DNA of 7,248 nt from JAFGDH01 sp964447525 (GCA_964447525.1 CAYUSU010000047.1:1-7248), one strand, 5' to 3'; shown: positions 1-5,888, numbered from the stretch's first letter. Numbers and translations are program-made. Notes: generated by a model not told the origin, from the letters alone.

Positions 1-948
1 CTGGCATTCGACATTCGAAGGAACTCCGGTCAGGCTCAGTCCGAGGTTGAGATCCTGACTGTACAGAAGGACTGTGGTGTTGTGATCCATCTCGTAATCC
101 CCGCTCCTGGCCTTCATCCCGAAGGTTACGCTCTCTCCCGGCGTGCAGTACGGGATGGTGGAATTATACACGAAGACCTCGCAGTAGTATATCTCCTCCT
201 TAAGGTTGTTCAGCGGCCAGTTTTCATACGCCAGCGCACAGTCTAGCGTATCATATTCGTTAGTGGAATTGACGTAGAATGTCCATTCCAGATCCTCCCC
301 GAAGACCTCGGCATGCGTAACCGAGACGGGGACCTCCAAAATGCTGCCGGTCTTGCAGTTTATGTCCTGAAGTCTCCCTTCAGGCGTGTGCTCGGGGACT
401 ATCTTTATGGCCGGCTCCAGGCCGATGTCGGTGATCACGATGTCCTTGGAAGCGGAGAGTGACCTTCCGCCTTGGTCTGACATGAAATCCAGCCTGACTT
501 CTATCGTGTTCTCCGATCTTCCCAGCGGGCAGTAAGGCAGTTTCGAAATCAGATATTCAAGATTTATTTTGCAGGATATCTCCTGGCTGCTGATCAGGTC
601 GGTCGTTGGAAAACAGGACAAAGCGGAAGAAATATCATAGCTGGTTCCAGGCATCTGGGAGTCATGTATGTACGTCTCATTCGCCGTAACGTAGCTGTTC
701 GGGTCTATGTTCTCCGGAACGAGAACGAATTCCAGATAACCCTCAGTCTGACAGTCGAACGGTTCGAACTCGTTGCCGAAGCTGTCTCCGATTAGAATCC
801 TCATTCCCGGCGTGAGCGGGGCGAGGGATATCTTTTTTTCCGGGTTGACAACATCCCCCAAGAAGAATGCGTGAGCGAAGGGTATCGAGAAAATGAGATA
901 GGACCCGAAAATGGCAAAAAAAGATACGATCAGAAGTTTCCTGTCCAT
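1..948 (-). CDS. Secreted cysteine-rich tandem-repeat surface protein, C-terminus missing
   Basis: The frame is open from ATG at 948 to the window edge, giving 316 residues without a stop, so the C-terminal part is missing. Residues 1-4 are a short charged start (MDRK), followed by a hydrophobic stretch to about residue 27 ending in AHA; this reads as a Sec signal peptide or N-terminal anchor. The rest is polar and beta-rich in appearance, with N-glycosylation sequons at N90, N227, N262 and N290. Nine cysteines fall in a repeating pattern: C66, C112, C126, C140; then C198, C237, C256, C268; then C315 starting a third unit. Both complete units share a PYC motif (ending C140 and C268) followed by a glycine, and both start with a Cys then a beta-like strand. 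I infer an extracellular protein of tandem disulfide-stabilised beta domains. The family is not recognised. No Shine-Dalgarno precedes the ATG; a TATA-like box 30 bases upstream suggests a leaderless message. Confidence 0.85.
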   Translation of the reverse strand, partial: MDRKLLIVSFFAIFGSYLIFSIPFAHAFFLGDVVNPEKKISLAPLTPGMRILIGDSFGNEFEPFDCQTEGYLEFVLVPENIDPNSYVTANETYIHDSQMPGTSYDISSALSCFPTTDLISSQEISCKINLEYLISKLPYCPLGRSENTIEVRLDFMSDQGGRSLSASKDIVITDIGLEPAIKIVPEHTPEGRLQDINCKTGSILEVPVSVTHAEVFGEDLEWTFYVNSTNEYDTLDCALAYENWPLNNLKEEIYYCEVFVYNSTIPYCTPGESVTFGMKARSGDYEMDHNTTVLLYSQDLNLGLSLTGVPSNVECQ

Positions 949-970
949 AATAACTTATTTTGTACCGTAC

Positions 971-978
971 ATTATAAA
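971..978 (-). promoter_or_regulatory. TATA-like box of the secreted repeat protein gene
   Basis: TTTATAAT reads on the minus strand and begins 30 bases before the ATG at 948. An A-rich stretch (GAAA) lies directly upstream, as expected of a BRE. With usual archaeal spacing, transcription would start at or within a few bases of the ATG, giving a leaderless message; no GGAG-like sequence is seen before the start. Confidence 0.6.
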
Positions 979-997
979 TTTCGCGTGATGTTAAATC

Positions 998-1005
998 TTT
1001 TAATA
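998..1005 (+). promoter_or_regulatory. TATA-like box of the nucleotidyltransferase-HEPN gene
   Basis: TTTTAATA begins 27 bases before the ATG at 1025, with an A-rich stretch (TTAAA) upstream. There is no Shine-Dalgarno between it and the start codon, so a leaderless or near-leaderless transcript is likely. It shares the 76-bp gap with the divergent promoter of the secreted protein gene. Confidence 0.5.
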
Positions 1006-1024
1006 CATTCACCCAATAATTATT

Positions 1025-2248
1025 ATGGAAAAAAACGAAGAAACCGGAATGAAAGTGGAAAATGATGACCAGCACTTTCAGGGCGCTCCTCACATAGACG
1101 AGATAAAGAAGAAGAAGGAAGGTAATCAGAAACTGAGCAAGGGGGAGGAAGAAAAGCTGAAAGACGAAAGGCGCCGCATAAACATAATCAAGAAGTTCAC
1201 GAAAGAAATCCTGAAAATATACGGACCGATGATCAAGTCGGTCGTTCTTTTCGGTTCTGTCGCCAGGGGAACCTGGAGGAAGGAATCCGATATAGATGTT
1301 TTCGTTATAATTGATGATACCAGACAGAAGATCACTCCTCATATAAAGGAAAAGATGGAGGGGGATTTCGACGTGATTTCCAAGAAACTTTCCAAAAAGC
1401 TTACGATACAGCAGCCATATCTTCTGACCGAATTCTGGAACATGGTGAGAATAGGACATCCAATCGTTTTCAACTTCATCCGCGAGGGCGTTCCGGTATT
1501 CGACAAGGACATATTCCTCCCGATAAAGCGTCTTCTTCAGATGGGCGAAATCAAACCGTCCAAGGAGGCCGTCGAAAAATACATCGAACGCGCTCCCAAG
1601 CGAATGAGCAGGCTGGAGAACGCGAAGATGTATATGGTAGCGGAGGATTGCTATTATGCCATGCTGGAAAGCCTGCAGGCGGTAATGATGTTCATGGGGA
1701 AGACCCCGCCAAGGCCGCCGGACGCGGCCGAGGCAATGAGAAAGACGCTGGTTCAGATGAACTTCGTCAAGCCGGAATTCGCAGACTGGCTGGAAGGGGT
1801 CATAGAGAAAAGGAAGGGCATAGAACACAAAAAAGTCAAGGCCATGGCAGGTTCCGAACTGGACGAGTGGATAGAAAAGGCGAAGAAGTTCGTCAAGGAG
1901 ATGCAGAAGACTCTGGTAAGAGTGGAGGTCCTCAAAAGGGAGAACCTGATCGAGAAGTCTCACATGATCATGTCCGAAACAATCATGACTTTACTCAACG
2001 CGATGGACAAGAAACTAAAGAAGGAAGAAGGCCTTTCCAAGGCATTCGCGGATCATCTGATCAAGCCGGGCATCATTTCAGACAAATACCTGGAGATCTT
2101 CACGGAACTGGAAAAGATGAAGAAGATAGTCAAAGAGGGCAAGATACTGGATCTTCCGAAGCAGGACATCCTGATGCACAGGGAATACGTGAGGAAGTTC
2201 ATCAGGGAAGCCGGCAAGATACTCAAGGAAAAGAAGTACGAGAAATAG
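1025..2248 (+). CDS. Minimal nucleotidyltransferase fused to two HEPN-like helical domains
   Basis: A 407-residue protein. Residues 1-50 are highly charged and probably flexible or coiled coil. Residues 55-165 form a minimal nucleotidyltransferase (pol beta fold): FGSVARG has the G77-S78 signature and SDIDVFV gives metal-binding D89 and D91. D114 or D116 in MEGDFDV might be the third carboxylate, but this is uncertain. From about 195 the protein is alpha-helical. A HEPN-like domain at about 200-295 carries an RxxxxH motif (R263, H268). A second similar region at about 310-402 has the same helix layout (compare EWIEKAKKFVKEM at 281 with EYVRKFIREAGKIL at 387) but no RxxxxH. In two-gene MNT-HEPN toxin-antitoxin systems the nucleotidyltransferase modifies and silences a HEPN RNase; here both would be in one chain. 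Toxin or RNase function is inference; a housekeeping nucleotidyltransferase is possible. The stop is 1 bp from the convergent kinase gene. Confidence 0.85.
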   Translation: MEKNEETGMKVENDDQHFQGAPHIDEIKKKKEGNQKLSKGEEEKLKDERRRINIIKKFTKEILKIYGPMIKSVVLFGSVARGTWRKESDIDVFVIIDDTRQKITPHIKEKMEGDFDVISKKLSKKLTIQQPYLLTEFWNMVRIGHPIVFNFIREGVPVFDKDIFLPIKRLLQMGEIKPSKEAVEKYIERAPKRMSRLENAKMYMVAEDCYYAMLESLQAVMMFMGKTPPRPPDAAEAMRKTLVQMNFVKPEFADWLEGVIEKRKGIEHKKVKAMAGSELDEWIEKAKKFVKEMQKTLVRVEVLKRENLIEKSHMIMSETIMTLLNAMDKKLKKEEGLSKAFADHLIKPGIISDKYLEIFTELEKMKKIVKEGKILDLPKQDILMHREYVRKFIREAGKILKEKKYEK

Positions 2249-2249
2249 A

Positions 2250-2801
2250 TCACTTCTTTTCAATGAATTCTATTATCTTCTCCACTACCTGTTCCACCGA
2301 TAGGTCAGTAGTGTCAATGATCAGATCGTAATGATTCCTGTCTGTTATGTCAACATTATAATATTTTTTGTATCTTTTGACATCGCTCTCTATTCTCTGT
2401 TTCATGCTTCTTTCAACTTCTTCGAGTCTTTCTTCCACACCCTCATTCCGCTTGTCCCCGGTCTCCTTCAGGTCTTTGAGTATCCTTTCCGCCCCGGTTC
2501 TTTCATCAACCTCAAGAAACACCTTGATTGATTCTGGAATAAGGAAAAAACTCGTCCTGCCCTCTATAATAAAATTATCTTCCTTTTCTCCGAGTTTCTT
2601 TTGGTAATCATCCACTTCTTTATCTGTCCATTCCTCCTTTTCTCCGAGTTCGTTCAGTTCTGCAAGGCTCATTCCCCTCTCCCTAGCCATTTCTCTTCTC
2701 ATTCCGCCCATGTAATATCTTTTCATTTCGAGTTTTTTTGCAAGAAGTTTACCGACAGAACTCTTCCCCGACCCGGGCATTCCAGAAATTGTTATGATCA
2801 T
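2250..2801 (-). CDS. cmk: Cytidylate kinase, archaeal type
   Basis: A 183-residue P-loop kinase, the usual length of archaeal CMP/dCMP kinases, which transfer phosphate from ATP to (d)CMP in the cytosol. The protein opens with MIITISGMPGSGKSS, with the Walker A loop at residues 7-14 (K13). The helix YYMGGMRREMARERG (29-43) corresponds to the substrate-side segment of archaeal CMKs, although the usual Asp after Gly is here Gly. EGRTSFF (80-86) matches the EGR motif. The C-terminal part has the family pattern of RIESDVKRYKKYYNVDITD (136-154) and YDLIIDTTDLS (158-168). The start ATG overlaps the TGA of the upstream TIM-barrel gene (ATGA), implying coupled translation. It ends 1 bp from the convergent nucleotidyltransferase gene, leaving no room for a separate terminator. 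Another small nucleoside monophosphate kinase is the main alternative. Confidence 0.85.
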   Translation of the reverse strand: MIITISGMPGSGKSSVGKLLAKKLEMKRYYMGGMRREMARERGMSLAELNELGEKEEWTDKEVDDYQKKLGEKEDNFIIEGRTSFFLIPESIKVFLEVDERTGAERILKDLKETGDKRNEGVEERLEEVERSMKQRIESDVKRYKKYYNVDITDRNHYDLIIDTTDLSVEQVVEKIIEFIEKK

Positions 2802-3676
2802 CTTACCATATCCCCGAGTTCCTGGAGCATGTCAAGAATGTCCTTCTCCCTGTTCGGGGTCTCGAATATCATCGTTCCCTTTATGTTCAGGGATTGTATG
2901 GACTTGATCAGGTGTTCAAGATTCATGTCCGAGCGAAGGATGGGTTTGTGCTGTATCGCCCCCGAAGGACCGTATGATACGCCTGAGAAAATGAAATAAG
3001 CATTGTTAAGCCACTGCTGGCCCACTTCACTTCGTGTCTTGTCGAGAATCCTTCGGAAGTCGCTTTCACTGGTCATCATCCCGGAACTTCTCGCATGGAT
3101 GTGTGCCCAGTTATAAACAGGTTCGGTATGTGTCGTCCTTTTTACGATGTCTATAACGTCTTCCACCGAACCCAGTTCGCTCAGCTTGCCTGTTGTCTCT
3201 ATGCCTATCTTCGAACGAACCCTTGCCTCGTTCACTATCTCGTTTATCTTGTGAACACTCAAACGAAGGGCCTGGTCCTGCGGCATGTTCTTGTAGAAGG
3301 TAGGATGAATTATCAGGGAACGGGCATCCATGACATTCGCTATGTTGGAATATATCTTGAGCTTCTCATCCAGCTTCGGATCTGATGGCAGTGAACGATT
3401 ATGTATAGCCAATTCTATGTTATACTTGCTGGCGATAGTCTTGATCTTCAGAAGGTTGTTGTAATGATCCTTGTACAAATCGGATATGTTCTCTATACCT
3501 TCGAACAACTCCATTGGTAACAAAAATGCTTTGAAACCGATCTTGTAGAATGCCTCAAGAACCTGAAGGGCCTGAGCGCTGTCCTTGATCACCGGCATGG
3601 ACTTGCTTCCGTAGGCTACCCCTATCCTCATTCCTAGCCTTTCCTGGATCTTCAGATTCTTCTTACGAATAAGCAT
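2798..3676 (-). CDS. Endonuclease IV-like TIM-barrel protein
   Basis: A 292-residue protein of the AP endonuclease family 2 / xylose isomerase-like TIM-barrel fold. The strand-end motifs occur in order: GVAYGS (19-24), ELAIHNR with H92, LIIHPTF with H124, IGIETTG with E160, NWAHIHAR with H192 and H194, FSGVSYG (230-236), IQHKPI with H243, and IFETP with E272. In E. coli endonuclease IV these positions bind three zinc ions and cut DNA at abasic sites. Here N189 sits where Asp is expected, F230 (or I229) where the fifth-strand His is expected, and I241 where the Asp of DxH is expected, so a full trinuclear site is doubtful. It may be a DNA-repair nuclease or a sugar isomerase-like enzyme. The start at 3676 has a good Shine-Dalgarno; ATG at 3631 (M16, MRIGVAYGS) fits the domain start better and is a real alternative. 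It overlaps the cytidylate kinase start by 4 bp. Confidence 0.8.
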   Translation of the reverse strand: MLIRKKNLKIQERLGMRIGVAYGSKSMPVIKDSAQALQVLEAFYKIGFKAFLLPMELFEGIENISDLYKDHYNNLLKIKTIASKYNIELAIHNRSLPSDPKLDEKLKIYSNIANVMDARSLIIHPTFYKNMPQDQALRLSVHKINEIVNEARVRSKIGIETTGKLSELGSVEDVIDIVKRTTHTEPVYNWAHIHARSSGMMTSESDFRRILDKTRSEVGQQWLNNAYFIFSGVSYGPSGAIQHKPILRSDMNLEHLIKSIQSLNIKGTMIFETPNREKDILDMLQELGDMVR

Positions 3677-3681
3677 AAAGC

Positions 3682-3688
3682 CCTCTCC
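3682..3688 (-). promoter_or_regulatory. Shine-Dalgarno for the TIM-barrel gene
   Basis: GGAGAGG reads on the minus strand with a 5-base spacer to the ATG at 3676 (8 bases from GGAG). It is the best ribosome-binding site in the window and supports the upstream start. An AATAATATA stretch just upstream (about 3692-3700) could be a TATA box, but it would start transcription near 3670 and would then favour ATG 3631. The two signals disagree. Confidence 0.55.
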
Positions 3689-3743
3689 TTGCTATATTAT
3701 TGGTCCGAACTGATAGAAATAGATAACGGTGTTATTTGATTAG

Positions 3744-3753
3744 TGTTTAAACA
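3744..3753. repeat. 10-bp palindrome between the metallopeptidase and TIM-barrel genes
   Basis: TGTTTAAACA is a perfect 10-base palindrome directly after the TGA of the metallopeptidase gene, in the 77-bp gap before the TIM-barrel gene. It could be an operator or part of a promoter (TTTAAA), but a palindrome this short and AT-rich can occur by chance. Confidence 0.25.
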
Positions 3754-4656
3754 TCAAGCTGCTAGTTCGTATGTGCCCTCAAGCGTATCTACCGCGACTT
3801 CCGGACCATGTAACTCCGCCATCTGAAGTATGTTCTGGGAACCGCGTTTTTTCTTCTTTTCCGCAAGAAACGCTTCTTCCTCAAGATAACCGTAACCTGT
3901 TCCACTTTCGGTGGTCCTTCCACCGAATATCCTGCTCGTGTATCTAATACAACTCTTTTCAACCAAATTTCTCACATAATCGGTTATCCCGCCATATTTA
4001 TTTAACAATCCGCCAAGGATTCCTGTTTTCATCTGCTTTTTATGAACAAGCTCGTGTGCTGAAGTTTCCCTAAGATCTCGTCTTGATTCTGATTCGTTTT
4101 CCATTATTCTGATTTTGCTCTGATAAAATGGTTTGATCGCTTTCTTTACCCATTCTGGTGCGTGTTCTTCAACGAATTTCAAAGCTGATTTGTAAAGGCT
4201 GAGTGATTCTTTATGTTCAGTGGTACCGTATATAACACGTTTATTCAAAACGATTTCATCTCCAAAGACATCGTTGTAAGCATTAGTGGTACCGGCAGGT
4301 ACGAATGCGAGCCCACCGTATTTTGTGGGTATTAAAGCTCCGGATTCTCCCAGATCCAATGCTTCCACATTTTTAGGAAGATCAACTGGCTTCAATCCGT
4401 CCGCTCTAAGCTGCTGGTTAAGCTTTCCATACCCTATAAAGAAGTCGGTGGTAGCATTCTCCAGTGCGGGCGTGTCATTTCCCATGAAAATATTAGATGG
4501 CAATGCATCCAGATGCATTTTCACGCCCCTGTAAGTAACAAGACTTGGATCATCAAAACTGTAACTTCCGAATCCTTCAGAAAAAAGACTGCTTTCAGCA
4601 CTATTCAAAGATGCCAAACTACATACATTTGCACATTTGTAAGTCATATTAACCAT
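3754..4656 (-). CDS. Uncharacterised protein with HExxH zincin motif (putative metallopeptidase)
   Basis: A 300-residue protein I cannot assign to a named family. The clearest signal is SAHELVHKKQ at 199-208, a HExxH zinc-site motif (H201, E202, H205) in a predicted helix. About 55 residues on is YLEEEAFLAEK (258-267), where a glutamate (E259-E261) could be the third zinc ligand, as in gluzincin-type peptidases. Residues 1-130 are Gly/Asp/Asn-rich with no known motif; 150-200 is a charged helical stretch. No signal peptide or transmembrane segment is seen, so it is probably cytosolic. The region is AT-richer than its neighbours (33-45% GC in lines I counted by hand, against about 45-65% in the nucleotidyltransferase gene), which may mean recent acquisition or fast evolution. 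ATG at 4647 (M4) is an equally good start: GGATGG lies 5 bases before it. A TTTATAAA box lies upstream. Confidence 0.75.
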   Translation of the reverse strand: MVNMTYKCANVCSLASLNSAESSLFSEGFGSYSFDDPSLVTYRGVKMHLDALPSNIFMGNDTPALENATTDFFIGYGKLNQQLRADGLKPVDLPKNVEALDLGESGALIPTKYGGLAFVPAGTTNAYNDVFGDEIVLNKRVIYGTTEHKESLSLYKSALKFVEEHAPEWVKKAIKPFYQSKIRIMENESESRRDLRETSAHELVHKKQMKTGILGGLLNKYGGITDYVRNLVEKSCIRYTSRIFGGRTTESGTGYGYLEEEAFLAEKKKKRGSQNILQMAELHGPEVAVDTLEGTYELAA

Positions 4657-4685
4657 CCGCGAATATTAATTATGGATTTTAATGG

Positions 4686-4693
4686 TTTATAAA
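4686..4693 (-). promoter_or_regulatory. TATA box of the HELVH protein gene
   Basis: TTTATAAA is the cleanest archaeal TATA box in the window and is followed upstream (minus strand) by an AAAACC stretch that could act as a BRE. It begins 37 bases before ATG 4656 and 46 before ATG 4647, so the message should have a short leader of about 7-16 bases, unlike the leaderless genes nearby. The box is itself palindromic, but on the plus strand no gene start lies at matching distance. Confidence 0.6.
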
Positions 4694-4699
4694 GGTTTT

Positions 4700-4721
4700 A
4701 ATTAACTATCAGTAGTTAATT
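4700..4721. repeat. Perfect 9-bp inverted repeat beside the TATA box (operator candidate)
   Basis: AATTAACTA (4700-4708) and TAGTTAATT (4713-4721) are exact inverted copies around a 4-base centre, TCAG. The repeat sits 6 bases upstream of the TATA box of the HELVH protein gene, roughly -37 to -58 from its expected transcription start. That placement suits a dimeric regulator acting on TBP/TFB recruitment. It is AT-rich, so a hairpin with no regulatory role cannot be excluded. Confidence 0.5.
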
Positions 4722-4771
4722 TTACCCTATTTGTGTTTTCACTAGAATATTACTTAACATTCAAACCTTTA

Positions 4772-4784
4772 ATAGGGCTCCTAT
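4772..4784. repeat. Short inverted repeat upstream of the CBS gene
   Basis: ATAGG and CCTAT are inverted around GCT, 28 bases upstream of the TATA-like box of the CBS gene. It is the only GC-containing dyad in the AT-rich divergent region (4657-4842) apart from the 9-bp repeat. The arms are only 5 bases, so significance is low. Confidence 0.2.
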
Positions 4785-4812
4785 AACAAGATTTTTAGAA
4801 GCATAAAGCGCA

Positions 4813-4820
4813 TTTATATT
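4813..4820 (+). promoter_or_regulatory. TATA-like box that decides the CBS gene start
   Basis: TTTATATT begins exactly 30 bases before ATG 4843, the same spacing as for the secreted protein gene. The alternative TTG at 4822 lies only 2 bases after the box and so would be upstream of the expected transcription start. This favours a leaderless message beginning at ATG 4843. Confidence 0.6.
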
Positions 4821-4842
4821 CTTGGCTGACAATAAAGTTATT

Positions 4843-5274
4843 ATGATCGTGAAGGACGTAATGAACAAGAACGTCATGACCGTGGAACCGAGTGACACCG
4901 TACAGGAAGCCGCTGAAATGATGGCTGAAAGAAATTCCAAGTGCGTTATAGTCACCGAGAAAGAGAAGCTGGTGGGGATACTGACGGACTGGGATTTCCT
5001 TGCAAAGGTATGCGCGAAGGCAGGGGACTCGACGAAAATGAAGGTCGAGGAAATCATGACGGATAAAGTGATAGTCACGGGCCCTGACACCGACATAGAC
5101 GAAGCCGCTAAGATAATGGTCGAACACGGGATCAAGAAATTACCGATAGTAACGGAAAACGTCCTCATCGGAGTGGTAACTGCGATGGAGATAGTCGCAG
5201 CGGAGCCGAAACTCATGGAAGAAGTAAGTTCGCTGATTCTAATGTCCAAAAAACAAAAACCAGTAGCCGGATAA
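4843..5274 (+). CDS. Two-CBS-domain protein
   Basis: From ATG 4843 the product is 143 residues and consists almost only of a tandem CBS pair (Bateman module). CBS1 runs about 3-60: VKDVMNKNVMTVEP, then EAAEMMAERNSKCVIV and GILTDWDFL. CBS2 runs about 66-125: VEEIMTDKVIVTGPDT, then EAAKIMVEHGIKKLPIV and GVVTAMEIV. Such pairs bind adenosine-type ligands (AMP, ATP, SAM, NAD) in the clefts between domains and act as energy or metabolite sensors; the conserved T-x-x-D of CBS1 (TDWD) is present, while CBS2 has TAME. There is no enzyme, DNA-binding or membrane domain, so it must act on a partner, which the sequence does not reveal. An in-frame TTG at 4822 would add 7 residues but lies against the TATA-like box. 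It is followed after 38 bases by the archaeosortase gene, which has its own TATA-like box. Confidence 0.9.
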   Translation: MIVKDVMNKNVMTVEPSDTVQEAAEMMAERNSKCVIVTEKEKLVGILTDWDFLAKVCAKAGDSTKMKVEEIMTDKVIVTGPDTDIDEAAKIMVEHGIKKLPIVTENVLIGVVTAMEIVAAEPKLMEEVSSLILMSKKQKPVAG

Positions 5275-5283
5275 ACAGGTTCA

Positions 5284-5291
5284 AATTTATT
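5284..5291 (+). promoter_or_regulatory. TATA-like box of the archaeosortase gene
   Basis: AATTTATT, with TTTATT beginning 27 bases before ATG 5313, lies in the 38-bp gap after the CBS gene. No Shine-Dalgarno is seen in front of the ATG (TATTTCAA), so the gene probably has its own leaderless transcript even if there is read-through from the CBS gene. Confidence 0.4.
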
Positions 5292-5312
5292 CTGGAAAAA
5301 CAAGTATTTCAA

Positions 5313-5876
5313 ATGAAGCTCCCGAAACTGAGCAAAACAGAAAGAAGGTTGTGGGAAACCCTTGTTTTCGTGCTGAAAATACTGGCTTTCTCCATCCCTT
5401 TGCAGCTGATCATGCATTTTTCACAAGTCCTCCACCCCTTCCAGGAACTGGTTGCGAGTAACGTGTCCTTCATTTTCCGGTTAATGGGTTACGATGTCGT
5501 AAGGAATGGCATATCATTGACCATAACCGGAACCCATGAATTCCTTTTCCTTATAACAGGAGACTGCACGGGCTGGAAGAGCATGATTTTGCTCTGTGCG
5601 CTCATTTTCGCTATCCCTAGGGTAGAGATGAAAAAAAGATTGATAGGGCTTATAATCGGGATTACGATCATATACACAGGGAATCTCATTCGAATATTGT
5701 TGATAGTTCTGGCGGAACAATCATATGGTCTGGAAGCAGCGATGATCATCCACGACTACTTATGGCAGCTGGGACTTGTTTCCCTTGTCATTGTTATTTG
5801 GGTTGTTTGGCTGATCTGGAACGGCAAAATCACTTTTAAAACGAGAAAATCCAAATTTAAAAGAAAAAAACATTAA
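5313..5876 (+). CDS. Archaeosortase/exosortase family membrane protein
   Basis: A 187-residue integral membrane protein with about five hydrophobic segments (around 17-35, 50-60, 88-102, 109-135 and 152-169) and a Lys/Arg-rich cytoplasmic-type tail (171-187). It carries the family's three active-site positions in the right order: Cys85 in GDCTGWKS, Arg127 in GNLIRI, and His147 in IIHDYLW. Exosortases and archaeosortases act at the membrane outer face on proteins with a C-terminal tripartite tag (motif, transmembrane helix, basic tail), cleaving it and probably joining the protein to a lipid or glycan. At 187 residues it is a core-only member, much shorter than haloarchaeal ArtA. The two genes downstream make sugar nucleotides, which matches the usual link of these enzymes to surface polysaccharide or glycolipid synthesis. 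The tag type it recognises cannot be told from here. Confidence 0.88.
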   Translation: MKLPKLSKTERRLWETLVFVLKILAFSIPLQLIMHFSQVLHPFQELVASNVSFIFRLMGYDVVRNGISLTITGTHEFLFLITGDCTGWKSMILLCALIFAIPRVEMKKRLIGLIIGITIIYTGNLIRILLIVLAEQSYGLEAAMIIHDYLWQLGLVSLVIVIWVVWLIWNGKITFKTRKSKFKRKKH

Positions 5877-5884
5877 GATACATT

Positions 5885-5888
5885 GGTG
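5885..5888 (+). promoter_or_regulatory. Weak Shine-Dalgarno for the sugar nucleotidyltransferase gene
   Basis: GGTG lies 5 bases before ATG 5894 and matches part of the anti-Shine-Dalgarno complement. A TTTAAAAG stretch at 5856-5863, inside the end of the archaeosortase gene, could be a TATA box 38 bases upstream, giving a short leader that contains this site. Read-through from the archaeosortase gene, whose stop is 17 bases away, is equally possible. Confidence 0.35.

Noticed and set aside
871..1065. 64-codon plus-strand frame over the divergent promoter region
   Set aside because: It runs antisense to the signal peptide coding region and through both promoters, and its sequence shows no domain.
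743..1963. 406-codon open frame on the minus strand across the nucleotidyltransferase gene
   Set aside because: It lies antisense to a well-supported gene with clear motifs and also overlaps the secreted protein gene in another frame. Its product is Phe/Leu/His/Arg-rich with no recognisable motif, as expected of the reverse complement of a Lys/Glu-rich coding sequence.
2240..2260. Possible terminator between the convergent genes
   Set aside because: Only 1 bp separates the two stop codons and neither a hairpin nor a clear T-run is present; transcripts probably overlap at their 3' ends.
1648..2331. 227-codon open frame on the plus strand inside the nucleotidyltransferase gene
   Set aside because: It is an out-of-frame reading of the same gene, rich in Gly, Arg, Gln and His with no motif, and runs past the gene into the antisense of the kinase.
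4822..4842. TTG start 7 codons upstream for the CBS protein
   Set aside because: It lies 2 bases after the TATA-like box, so it would not be in the transcript; ATG 4843 is at the standard leaderless spacing and starts right at the CBS domain.
4657..4842. Small RNA or short gene in the divergent AT-rich gap
   Set aside because: The GC content is low throughout, no tRNA-like or structured GC-rich element is seen, and the signals present are explained as promoters and inverted repeats.
4761..5417. 218-codon minus-strand open frame across the CBS gene
   Set aside because: It is antisense to the CBS and archaeosortase genes, is Ser/Thr/Phe-rich, and has no motif or promoter signal.
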